The notes under the pieces were generated by a model. It was not told where the DNA came from. It saw only the letters and a program-made list of their open reading frames with translations, and made no database searches. Shown here one piece after another: positions 1 through 6,377 of a stretch of 23,453 bases of DNA. The stretch lies in the NCBI GenBank assembly GCA_036499545.1, contig DASYDR010000111.1:1-23453 (forward strand), written 5' to 3'. Each line of letters begins with the position of its first letter. Position 1 is the first letter of the stretch. Made by a program: the position numbers and the translations under genes. This DNA is from Plastoroseomonas sp036499545. GTDB lineage: Bacteria; Pseudomonadota; Alphaproteobacteria; Acetobacterales; Acetobacteraceae.

Positions 1-1
1 C

Positions 2-2113
2 TTCGAGCCGCTGACCCAGCTCGCCTGGCGGAATTCGGAGCTCGACTTCGCCTCCCTCGACGCGCTGCTCGGCTCGCTGGCGCTGCCGCCGCCGCAGACG
101 GGGCTCGCCCGCGGCAATGACGCGACCGACCACATCACGCTGGAAGCGCTGTCGCGCGACCCGGACGTGCAGCGCCTGGCGGAGGGCCGGTCCCGCGTGC
201 GGCTGCTGTGGGAAGCGTGCCAGGTGCCGGATTTCCGCAAGCTGGCGGATGACAGCCATATCAAGCTGACGGCGCAGATCTTCACCCACCTGGCGACCGC
301 CGGCACGCTGCCGAAGGATTGGGTCGCGCAGTCGCTGGCCGGGCTCGGCCGCATCGACGGCGACCTCGACACGCTGATGGCGCGCCTCGCGTCGATCCGC
401 GTCTGGTCCTACATCGCCGCGCGCGCCGACTGGGTGGCCGATGCCGGCGAGTTCCAGGCCGAGGCGCGGCGCGCCGAGGATGCCGTCTCCGACGCACTGC
501 ACGAGAGCCTGACCGCGCGCTTCGTCGATCGTCGCGCCGCGCATCTGATGCGCCGGCTGGACGACACGGCGGAAGAACTGCTGTCCGCCGTGACCCGCCG
601 CGGCGAGGTGGTGGTCGAAGGCCATCATGTCGGCAAGGTGCTGGGCTTCGCCTTCGAGCCGGAGGCCGGCAGCGAGGATGAGGAGCAGCGCAAGCTGGTG
701 CTGCGCGCCGCGCGCCGCGCGCTCTCGACCGAGATTCCGCGCCGCGTCACCGCGCTGGAGCAGGCCAAGGACGAAGCCTTCGCGCTCACCTCCGCCAATC
801 GCATCACCTGGACCTATCACCCGGGCTTCAACACGCCGGTCGGCCTTGGCGACGCGGCCGAGATCGCACGGCTGCGCCCGGGCCCGGAAGCATCCAAGCC
901 CCAGATCGAGGTGCTGCCGACCGAATTCCTGGACGGCGCCCAGCGCGAACGCATCCGCGTCCGTCTGGCTGCCTGGATCGAGAGCCATATCGGCCGGGAG
1001 CTCGGCGCCATCGCCAAGGTGGAAGCGAAGGCCGCCGAGGAAGGCGCGCTGCGCGGGCCGGCCTACCAGCTTCGCGAATCGCTCGGCCTGGCGCCGGGTG
1101 CCACCGAACGCGCGGTCGCGCCGGAACTGCGGCAGAAGCTGAAGGTGATCGGCGTGCGCGCCGGCCGCTACGCGCTCTATCTGCCGGAAGTGATGAAGCC
1201 GCGGCCGATGGCGCTGCGCGCCCAGCTCTGGGCCCTGCTGCGCAATATCGAGACGCCGTCGCTGCCGGGCGGTGGCCTGGTCGCCATCGCGCCGCCGGCC
1301 GATTGGCCGCCGGGCTTCGCCGAAGCGATGGGCTGGCTGCCGGCCGGATCGATGCTGCTGCGCCTGGACGTCGCGGAGCGCATCGCGGCCGAGATCGGCT
1401 TCCTGACCCGCCGTGCCCCGGCCATGCTGCCGGGCGACCTGGCCAGCCGGCTCGGGCTCAAGGCGGATGCGCTGCCGGCGGCCCTGGAAGCCATGGGCTT
1501 CCGCCTGCTGCCGGGCGGCGATCTGCCGGAGGGCCACCAGGGTCCGCCGACGCCCACCCGCATCGGGCTGCCGCGCAACGAGGCGCCGCATCAGCAGCGC
1601 GGCCCGCGGCGGCCGCAAGGTGGCCGGCCGCATGGCGAACACCGCGCCCAGGGCGACCGGCCCCAGGGGGAGCGTGGGGCGGGCGACCATCCGCCGGGGG
1701 ACCGTCCGCGCGGCGATCGCCCGCAAGGCGAGCGGCGCGGCGAACGCCGGGATTGGCAGCAGCGGCGCGGCCCGCGGCCGGATCAGCCGCAGGCCCAGCC
1801 CACCGAAGGCGCGCCGCCGCCGATCGCCGCTGAAGCCGGGGCCGAAGGCGTGCCCGCGCCGGAAGCACGGCCCGAGGAGCAGCCCCGCCGCGAGCAGCCG
1901 CGCGACGACCGGCGCGACCAGCGCCAGGGCCAGCGCCCTGGCGGCGGCCAGTGGCAGGGCAAGCGCCCCGACCGGCCGCGGCAGGATGGCGACGGCCCGC
2001 GCCGCGACGACCGCGGCCCGCGCCGGCCGCGGGAGGAGCGCGTCTCGCTGCCGCCGATGCCCAAGGCCGACAGCCCCTTCGCGGTGCTCGCGAAGCTGCT
2101 GCGGAAGGACTGA
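2..2113 (+). CDS. SUV3-like ATP-dependent helicase, C-terminal part (5' end outside window)
   Basis: The frame is open from the first complete codon at base 2, so the gene starts upstream and about 703 residues are visible. The DEAD/DExH motor motifs are not in view. The visible part matches what I know of alphaproteobacterial helicases related to mitochondrial SUV3: an all-helical region, then a conserved block around bases 1130-1240 (key words KVIGVRAGRYALYLPEVMKP) typical of the region after the motor. Such proteins are thought to unwind RNA in the cytoplasm. From about base 1560 the protein becomes a low-complexity tail rich in Arg, Gly, Asp, Gln and Pro, with repeated R-G-D/E-R-P-Q units, probably a disordered nucleic-acid-binding tail. 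It ends in a short ordered-looking segment (SPFAVLAKLLRKD). The order helicase-S4-fdxA-carD supports the call. Confidence is high for family and moderate for exact activity. Confidence 0.8.
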   Translation, partial: FEPLTQLAWRNSELDFASLDALLGSLALPPPQTGLARGNDATDHITLEALSRDPDVQRLAEGRSRVRLLWEACQVPDFRKLADDSHIKLTAQIFTHLATAGTLPKDWVAQSLAGLGRIDGDLDTLMARLASIRVWSYIAARADWVADAGEFQAEARRAEDAVSDALHESLTARFVDRRAAHLMRRLDDTAEELLSAVTRRGEVVVEGHHVGKVLGFAFEPEAGSEDEEQRKLVLRAARRALSTEIPRRVTALEQAKDEAFALTSANRITWTYHPGFNTPVGLGDAAEIARLRPGPEASKPQIEVLPTEFLDGAQRERIRVRLAAWIESHIGRELGAIAKVEAKAAEEGALRGPAYQLRESLGLAPGATERAVAPELRQKLKVIGVRAGRYALYLPEVMKPRPMALRAQLWALLRNIETPSLPGGGLVAIAPPADWPPGFAEAMGWLPAGSMLLRLDVAERIAAEIGFLTRRAPAMLPGDLASRLGLKADALPAALEAMGFRLLPGGDLPEGHQGPPTPTRIGLPRNEAPHQQRGPRRPQGGRPHGEHRAQGDRPQGERGAGDHPPGDRPRGDRPQGERRGERRDWQQRRGPRPDQPQAQPTEGAPPPIAAEAGAEGVPAPEARPEEQPRREQPRDDRRDQRQGQRPGGGQWQGKRPDRPRQDGDGPRRDDRGPRRPREERVSLPPMPKADSPFAVLAKLLRKD

Positions 2114-2114
2114 C

Positions 2115-2150
2115 ACCCGGTGCGGAAGACCTGGATCTTCGGAACCGGGT
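2115..2150 (+). terminator. Hairpin just after the helicase stop
   Basis: Seven-base arms ACCCGGT (2115-2121) and ACCGGGT (2144-2150) enclose a second stem GAAGA (2125-2129)/TCTTC (2136-2140) with a six-base loop. No T-tract follows, so it is not a canonical intrinsic terminator. It could stabilise the 3' end of the helicase mRNA or cause partial termination before the S4 gene. Confidence 0.35.
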
Positions 2151-2218
2151 ATCCGCGCCCGCGACCGGGCACTCGCATCGGCCGCATGACCGGTCAGAGC
2201 GGCATGCGGCCGGCGTGA

Positions 2219-2533
2219 ATGGCCACGGCGCCGGAGGGAACCGAGGATCGCGACTGGCAGCGCCTGGACAAATGGCTCTGGTGCGCGCGCCTGGCGAAGA
2301 CCCGCGCCGATTGCGCGCGGATCATCGGCGCCGGCGCAGTCCGGGTGAACCGCCAGCCGACCGGGAAGCCGCATGCCCGGCTGCGCCCGGGCGACGTGCT
2401 GACCATCGCGCAGGGCCAGGGCGAAGGCGGGCGGGTGCGTATCTGGCGGATCGCGGCGCTGGCGGCGCGGCGTGGACCGCCGGCCGAGGCACGTACCCTG
2501 TATGAGGACCTCGGCGGCGCGGAGGAGCCATGA
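2219..2533 (+). CDS. S4-domain RNA-binding protein (HslR-like)
   Basis: A protein of 104 residues with an S4 RNA-binding fold at about residues 13-70: RLDKWLWCARLAKTR opens the domain, then the RxxCARIIGAGAVRVNRQ helix-turn, then the KPHARLRPGDVLTI strand. This is the layout of Hsp15/HslR, which binds stalled 50S ribosomal subunits, but the alphaproteobacterial copies are largely uncharacterised. Likely a cytoplasmic RNA or ribosome binder. The ATG at 2219 is fixed by an in-frame TGA directly before it (2216-2218), and no good Shine-Dalgarno sequence is visible. It lies 105 bases after the SUV3-like helicase and before fdxA, a neighbourhood suggesting shared RNA-related function with the helicase. 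Confidence 0.88.
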   Translation: MATAPEGTEDRDWQRLDKWLWCARLAKTRADCARIIGAGAVRVNRQPTGKPHARLRPGDVLTIAQGQGEGGRVRIWRIAALAARRGPPAEARTLYEDLGGAEEP

Positions 2534-2623
2534 TGCGCCGCACCTTGCCTCATCGTCGCGTCCGCGCCATCTAGCGGCCTCACCCATTCAGCAACCTGCC
2601 GCGCCGGCGAGGAGCATGCGTCC

Positions 2624-2956
2624 GTGACCTATGTCGTCACCGAGAACTGCATCAAGTGCAAGTTCATGGACTGCGTCGAGGTCTGTCCCGTGGACTGTTT
2701 CTACGTGGGTGAGAACTTCCTGGTCATCCACCCGGACGAATGCATCGATTGCGGCGTCTGCGAGCCCGAATGCCCGGCCGAAGCCATCGTGCCGGACAGT
2801 GACGACAAGGCGACGCCCTGGGTCGAGATCAACCGGGACTTCGCGGCACAATGGCCGAACATCACCCGCAAGGGGGAAGCGCCGGCCGATGCCGAGGAAT
2901 GGAAGGACAAGCCCGACAAGAAGGCCCTCCTGAGCCCCAATCCCGGCACGCCCTGA
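2624..2956 (+). CDS. fdxA: Seven-iron ferredoxin FdxA (3Fe-4S/4Fe-4S)
   Basis: A 110-residue soluble low-potential electron carrier. Two cluster-binding cysteine sets are plain: Cys9, Cys17, Cys21 and Cys25, and CxxCxxCxxxCP at Cys40-43-46-50. The spacing Cys9-x7-Cys17 rather than CxxCxxC, with an extra Cys12, is that of 7Fe ferredoxins such as Azotobacter FdI, where one cluster is 3Fe-4S. The acidic C-terminal half (WVEINRDFAAQWPNI and on) is also typical of this family. The start is GTG at 2624 with GAGGAG at 2609-2614. The gene lies between the S4 gene and carD, as commonly in alphaproteobacteria. The physiological partner cannot be told from the sequence. Confidence 0.95.
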   Translation: MTYVVTENCIKCKFMDCVEVCPVDCFYVGENFLVIHPDECIDCGVCEPECPAEAIVPDSDDKATPWVEINRDFAAQWPNITRKGEAPADAEEWKDKPDKKALLSPNPGTP

Positions 2957-2974
2957 GCCGCTTTTCCTCCCCGC

Positions 2975-3003
2975 GTGACGGGGGGCGAAATTTCTGCTAT
3001 GTT
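2975..3003 (+). promoter_or_regulatory. Candidate carD promoter
   Basis: GTGACG (2975-2980), a 17-base spacer and TATGTT (2998-3003), preceded by the extended -10 dinucleotide TG at 2995-2996. The stretch is notably A/T-rich for this DNA. It overlaps a weak hairpin (CTCCCCG 2967-2973 with CGGGGGG 2979-2985, one T-G pair) that may attenuate fdxA transcription. A start near 3010 would give carD a leader of roughly 180 bases. Prediction by eye only. Confidence 0.35.
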
Positions 3004-3032
3004 TCAAAGGTATGGAGAGGGTGAGCCACGTT

Positions 3033-3101
3033 CCAGGCCCCGTTGAACGGGACCTGGGCCAGGAATCGGGACCCATGTCCTCGCCGCTTCGCGCGGCGGG
3101 G
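3033..3101 (+). other. Two strong hairpins in the carD leader
   Basis: The first pairs CCAGG+CCCG (3033-3042, one mismatch) with CGGG+CCTGG (3048-3057) around loop TTGAA. The second pairs CCTCGCCGC (3079-3087) with GCGGCGGGG (3093-3101), one T-G pair, around loop TTCGC. The 237-base gap between fdxA and carD holds no convincing gene; a 61-codon open frame at 3012-3197 looks non-coding. The hairpins may control carD expression or belong to a small RNA. Confidence 0.35.
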
Positions 3102-3193
3102 CACGCATGCCGCAGCATTGTGCCGTGGGGCGTTTCCCGGATCCGGGCGACACCCTGGCCGGCCACAAGGGCAGAGGCAGGAGTGGTTTCGCG

Positions 3194-4402
3194 ATGAAGA
3201 CTGCAAGCCGCGCCAAGACGGGCAGCAAGTCGGTCAGCAAGCCCACCGCGGCGAAGAAAGCCCCGGCGGCGACGGAGGCGGAACGCCGCAAGAAGGCGGC
3301 GCAGGCCAAGGCCAAATCCGTCACCCAGGCCAGGAAATCCTCTCCGGCGAAACCCAAGCCGGCAAAAGCCGCGGCCACCAGGCCGAAGGCGACGGCGAAA
3401 CCCAAGGCAGCCGCCAGGCCCGTGAAAGCGGCCACCAGGGCGGCCAAGCCGGCCGCCAAGGCACCGGCCACCAGGCCAAAGGCGGCAGTGAAGCTGGCGC
3501 CGAAGGCCAGACCCGCGGCGACCAGGCCAGTGACCAAGGCCCCCGCCGCGAAACCGGCGCCGGCCGCCAAGGCCGCGCCGGCCCCAGTTGCCGCCACCAA
3601 GGTGGCCGCGCCCCGACCGCCCTCACCGGCGGCACAGGATGCGGCGCCCCAGGCGCCCAAGACCCCGGCGCAAAGCGCGCCGGTACCCGCCGTCACCGTC
3701 GAAGCGGTGCCGGCACCGAAACCTGCACCGGCCCTGGCGGCTCCCGCAGCCGCCGCCAGGCCCGCCATGACTGCCCCGGAGATCATGTCCCGTCCCAGCA
3801 CCCCTGAGCGTCCGCCCATGGCGGCCGCGCCGTCCCAGCGCCCCGGTCTGCCGCAGCGCCCGCCCACCGGCGGGCCTGGCGGCTACACGCCCGCGCCCAA
3901 GCCGCCCGCGCGCCCGAAAGAGGACTTCAAGGCTGGCGACCATGTGGTCTACCCGACCCATGGCGTCGGCCAGGTCCAGGGCATCGAGACCATGGAAGCC
4001 GCCGGCTATTCCCTGCAGGTGATCGTGGTCACCTTCGAGGAGAACCGGATGACGCTGCGCGTCCCGGTCAACAAGGCGCCGACCGCGGGCCTCCGCAAGC
4101 TCGCCAGCGCCGACAATCTGAAGGAAGCGCTGGACACGCTCAAGGGCCGCGCCCGCATCAAGCGCACCATGTGGTCGCGCCGCGCCCAGGAATATGAGGC
4201 GAAGATCAATTCCGGCGACCTGGTGCAGATCGCCGAGGTGGTGCGCGACCTGCACCGCAACGCCGGCCAGCCCGACCAGTCGTTTTCCGAGCGCCAGATC
4301 TACGAGCAGGCGCTGGATCGCCTCGCTTCCGAAGTCGGTGCCATCGAGAAGACCGACAAGATGGCGACGATCGAACGCCTGCAGGTGCATCTGAAGAGCT
4401 GA
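3194..4402 (+). CDS. carD: CarD/CdnL-family RNA polymerase-binding regulator with long KAP-rich tail
   Basis: A 402-residue protein. Residues from about 245 to the end form a CarD/CdnL domain: FKAGDHVVYPTHGVGQV is the RNA-polymerase beta-interacting Tudor-like part, followed by RVPVNKA and a helical C-terminal half with KRTMWSRRAQEYEAKI and LHRN, which in this family contacts promoter DNA and stabilises open complexes. Usual CarD proteins are about 160-170 residues. Here an extra ~240-residue N-terminal tail, almost all Lys, Ala, Pro, Arg and Thr with recurring K-A and TRPKA units, resembles histone H1-like or AlgP-like tails. The ATG at 3194 is chosen because GCAGGAG lies at 3176-3182; the frame is open back to ATG 3107, but that extension lacks tail-like composition. 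It is essential or stress-linked in many bacteria (family knowledge). A strong terminator follows. Confidence 0.92.
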   Translation: MKTASRAKTGSKSVSKPTAAKKAPAATEAERRKKAAQAKAKSVTQARKSSPAKPKPAKAAATRPKATAKPKAAARPVKAATRAAKPAAKAPATRPKAAVKLAPKARPAATRPVTKAPAAKPAPAAKAAPAPVAATKVAAPRPPSPAAQDAAPQAPKTPAQSAPVPAVTVEAVPAPKPAPALAAPAAAARPAMTAPEIMSRPSTPERPPMAAAPSQRPGLPQRPPTGGPGGYTPAPKPPARPKEDFKAGDHVVYPTHGVGQVQGIETMEAAGYSLQVIVVTFEENRMTLRVPVNKAPTAGLRKLASADNLKEALDTLKGRARIKRTMWSRRAQEYEAKINSGDLVQIAEVVRDLHRNAGQPDQSFSERQIYEQALDRLASEVGAIEKTDKMATIERLQVHLKS

Positions 4403-4430
4403 TCGCAGCGCGACTGTTGGCCTGCATCGA

Positions 4431-4464
4431 CCCGTCCGCGTGTCTTACCGCGGGCGGGTTTTTT
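4431..4464 (+). terminator. Intrinsic terminator of carD
   Basis: Ten-base arms CCCGTCCGCG (4431-4440) and CGCGGGCGGG (4449-4458), with one G-T pair, enclose an eight-base loop and are followed by six T residues (4459-4464) and a further T-rich stretch. This is a textbook Rho-independent terminator 28 bases after the carD stop. Confidence 0.9.
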
Positions 4465-4590
4465 GTTGTCCGGACGATGACAGCCGCAATTTGTCCTGGC
4501 GCGTTCTTGACCGATGGCATTCGATGCAACCGGGGACCGGTCGCCACGTTCGCGATAGGCTCACCGGATCGATCCCAGGGAGGCTTCGTC

Positions 4591-5028
4591 ATGCGCGTAC
4601 CCGCCGCCGCCATGCTGGCTGCGCTTGTCACCACACCCGTCCTTGCCCAGGCGCCAGCCGCCGCGCCTGCTCCCGTGACCCGGGTGCGCACCGTGGCCGA
4701 CCTGGCCGCGGTCTGCGACCCGAACTGGAGCGGCGTGTCGCGGCTGGAGGCGATCGCCTATTGCCAGGGCTTCCTGACCGGCGCCGGCCAGTTCCACACG
4801 CTGACGCATCCGGCCGGGTCCAGCGTGTCGCGGCCGGTCTATTGCGCGCCGTCGCCGGGACCTTCGGTCGCCGATGCCGCGGTCGCCTTCGCCGCCTGGG
4901 CGCGCCAGAACCCGCAATACAGCGGGGATCCCGCGGTGGACGGCCTGATGCGCTGGGCCGGCACCACCTACCCCTGCCCCACCCAGGGCGCCGCCGCGCC
5001 CGCCCGCGCGCCGCGCGCCGCACGCTGA
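4591..5028 (+). CDS. Secreted Rap1a/Tai-type small protein
   Basis: A 145-residue protein with a signal peptide (MRVPAAAMLAALVTTPVLAQ, probable cleavage after ALAQ or nearby) and a spacer rich in Ala and Pro. The mature part carries the Rap1a/Tai pattern: Cys in LAAVCDP, then YCQGFLTGAGQF, YCAPSPGPSVADA, an Ala-rich helix with WARQNPQY, and a final YPCP. The four cysteines fit two disulfides. Rap1a proteins of Serratia are periplasmic immunity proteins against type VI amidase effectors, but most family members, including this lone copy with no effector beside it, have unknown roles. The ATG at 4591 has AGGGAGG at 4577-4583. An open frame extends upstream to 4417 without a signal-like start and is rejected. 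It is 14 bases from the next gene, so probably co-transcribed. Confidence 0.75.
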   Translation: MRVPAAAMLAALVTTPVLAQAPAAAPAPVTRVRTVADLAAVCDPNWSGVSRLEAIAYCQGFLTGAGQFHTLTHPAGSSVSRPVYCAPSPGPSVADAAVAFAAWARQNPQYSGDPAVDGLMRWAGTTYPCPTQGAAAPARAPRAAR

Positions 5029-5042
5029 GAGGGAGACGCATC

Positions 5043-5324
5043 ATGATCATGCGCGCAACGCGCCTGGCGCTTCCGCTGGTGGCGGCCCTCGGCCTCTCGG
5101 CCTGCGCCGGGATGAACTACACCGAACAGCGCACCGCGACCGGCGCCCTGGGCGGCGCCGCGGTCGGCGGCCTCATCGGCTCCTTCAGCGGCGACACCGC
5201 CCTGGGCGCGCTGGTCGGTGCCGGCATCGGCGGCGCCGGCGGGTACCTCTATGACCAGTCGCAGCGCGATCACCGCGGCGGCTATCGTGGCGGCCGGCGC
5301 TACGACCATCGCCGCCACCGCTGA
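5043..5324 (+). CDS. Glycine-zipper lipoprotein, small
   Basis: A 93-residue protein. The N-terminus MIMRATRLALPLVAALGLSAC ends in a lipobox (LSAC), so the mature protein should start at the lipid-modified Cys and sit in the outer or inner membrane. A glycine-zipper segment follows (GALGGAAVGGLIGSFSG and GALVGAGIGGAGGYLYD), the spacing seen in YMGG-like and SlyB/Pcp-type proteins, which can pack as paired membrane helices. The C-terminus is basic and rich in Gly, Tyr, Arg and His. The start is ATG 5043, with a second in-frame ATG at 5049; GAGAGGGAG just before fits either. It directly follows the Rap1a/Tai-like gene. Its function is unknown beyond envelope location; a role in envelope integrity is inferred from the family. 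Confidence 0.8.
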   Translation: MIMRATRLALPLVAALGLSACAGMNYTEQRTATGALGGAAVGGLIGSFSGDTALGALVGAGIGGAGGYLYDQSQRDHRGGYRGGRRYDHRRHR

Positions 5325-5345
5325 TCCGGTGCTGATCCCGGCATG

Positions 5346-5378
5346 AAAAAACCCCCGGAGGTCGCCCTCCGGGGGTTT
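5346..5378. terminator. Bidirectional terminator between convergent genes
   Basis: A perfect 13-base inverted repeat, AAACCCCCGGAGG (5349-5361) and CCTCCGGGGGTTT (5366-5378), around loop TCGC. On the minus strand it is followed by a run of six T (A run 5346-5351); on the plus strand by TTTCGCTTTT. It can stop the lipoprotein transcript from the left and the Bax-inhibitor transcript from the right. Confidence 0.93.
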
Positions 5379-5402
5379 CGCTTTTCAGGTCCTGCCGGAG
5401 CG

Positions 5403-6194
5403 TCAGTTGCTCTGGCGCTGGCCCATCAGGGACAGCAGGAACTGGAAGATGTTGATGAAGTTCAGGTAGAGGCCCAGCGCGTCCATCACGCTGCGCTTGC
5501 CGGCTTCGGCCGTGCCTTCCGCATAGGCGTATTCGATGTAGTCGGCCTTGATGCGCTGGGTGTCGTAGGCGGTCAGCGCGACGAAGACGACCACGCCGAT
5601 GACACTGATCGCGAACTGCAGCGCGGGCGACGCCAGGAAGATGTTGACGACGCCGGCGATCAGGATGCCGATCACGCCCATCATCATGATGCTGCCCATC
5701 CGCGTCAGGTCGGCCTTGGTCGTGTAGCCATAGAGGCTCACGGCCGCGAACATGCCGGCGCTGATGAAGAAGGTGCTGGCGATCGAGGTGCCGGTGTAGC
5801 GCAGGAAGATGTTGCTCATGCTCGCGCCCATCGCGGCCGCGAACACCCAGAACAGCGCCTGCACCGTGGTCTTCGACATCCGGTTGATGCCGAAGCTCAG
5901 CACCAGCACGAAGACGAGCGGGGAGAGCATCGCCGCCCAGCCGAGCAGCGTCGGCGACACCACCGCGTAGCCAGCGGCGTTGCGGCCAACCTGCCAGAAC
6001 AACTGCTGAACCGCTTCCGACCGGGCGATGCCGAGCGCCACGATGCCGGTCAACAGCAGCCCAGATGCCATCCAGTTGAAGACGCGGAGCATGTAGGCGC
6101 GCAGCCCGGCATCGACGGCGGCCGCGTCGGCGGTCGCCGTACGACCCCAGCCGGGCGCACCCGTCGCATATCGATTGTCGGGTTGAAGGGCCAT
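5403..6194 (-). CDS. Bax inhibitor-1/YccA family membrane protein
   Basis: A 263-residue inner-membrane protein with about seven hydrophobic helices after a ~25-residue soluble N-terminus. Family marks are RVFNWMASGLLLTG in the first helix, the small-residue helices AAAMGASMSNIFLRY and FFISAGMFAAVSLYGYTTK, and the C-terminal ALTAYDTQRIK followed by LYLNFINIFQFLLSL, where the conserved acidic residues of the BI-1 pH-sensing and calcium-leak pore lie. E. coli relatives are YccA and YbhL; YccA binds and inhibits FtsH. ATG 6194 is chosen because GGGAGGAG lies upstream on the minus strand; a TTG 21 bases earlier is less likely. Monocistronic, with its own promoter candidate and terminator. Confidence 0.95.
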   Translation of the reverse strand: MALQPDNRYATGAPGWGRTATADAAAVDAGLRAYMLRVFNWMASGLLLTGIVALGIARSEAVQQLFWQVGRNAAGYAVVSPTLLGWAAMLSPLVFVLVLSFGINRMSKTTVQALFWVFAAAMGASMSNIFLRYTGTSIASTFFISAGMFAAVSLYGYTTKADLTRMGSIMMMGVIGILIAGVVNIFLASPALQFAISVIGVVVFVALTAYDTQRIKADYIEYAYAEGTAEAGKRSVMDALGLYLNFINIFQFLLSLMGQRQSN

Positions 6195-6253
6195 GAAAAG
6201 AGGGACTCCTCCCAAAGGGCGGTTACCGGGGAACCATTCCCCATCCGCTCCGG

Positions 6254-6282
6254 AATATGGACATTCGGTAATCCCTGTTCAA
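6254..6282 (-). promoter_or_regulatory. Candidate promoter of the Bax-inhibitor gene
   Basis: Read on the minus strand: TTGAAC (6277-6282), a 17-base spacer and CATATT (6254-6259), 60 bases before the ATG. The spacer contains GGATTACCGAATG (6262-6274), a 13-base word that recurs near the tesA/ybbA start. Four of six matches to consensus in each hexamer. Confidence 0.4.
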
Positions 6283-6328
6283 CGGGATTCCAAGGTCCAT
6301 CGGGTGACAAAGCATAACCTGAACGCCG

Positions 6329-6360
6329 TGCCGGCGTCCCGGGCTTTTGCATCGCCGGCA
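6329..6360 (-). repeat. Inverted repeat downstream of ybbP
   Basis: Perfect arms TGCCGGCG (6329-6336) and CGCCGGCA (6353-6360) around 16 bases, lying 17 bases after the ybbP stop. No T-tract follows on the minus strand, so it may only protect the transcript end or act as a weak terminator before the Bax-inhibitor promoter. Confidence 0.35.
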
Positions 6361-6377
6361 GATTGACAACTGGTAGC

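Noticed and set aside
3107..3193. Longer CarD start at ATG 3107
   Set aside because: No ribosome-binding site, different composition from the tail, and overlap with the structured leader; ATG 3194 has GCAGGAG upstream.
3230..3770. Tandem DNA repeat or mobile element in the carD 5' region
   Set aside because: The repetition comes from Lys/Ala/Pro codons of the tail; units are irregular and there are no flanking inverted repeats or target duplications.
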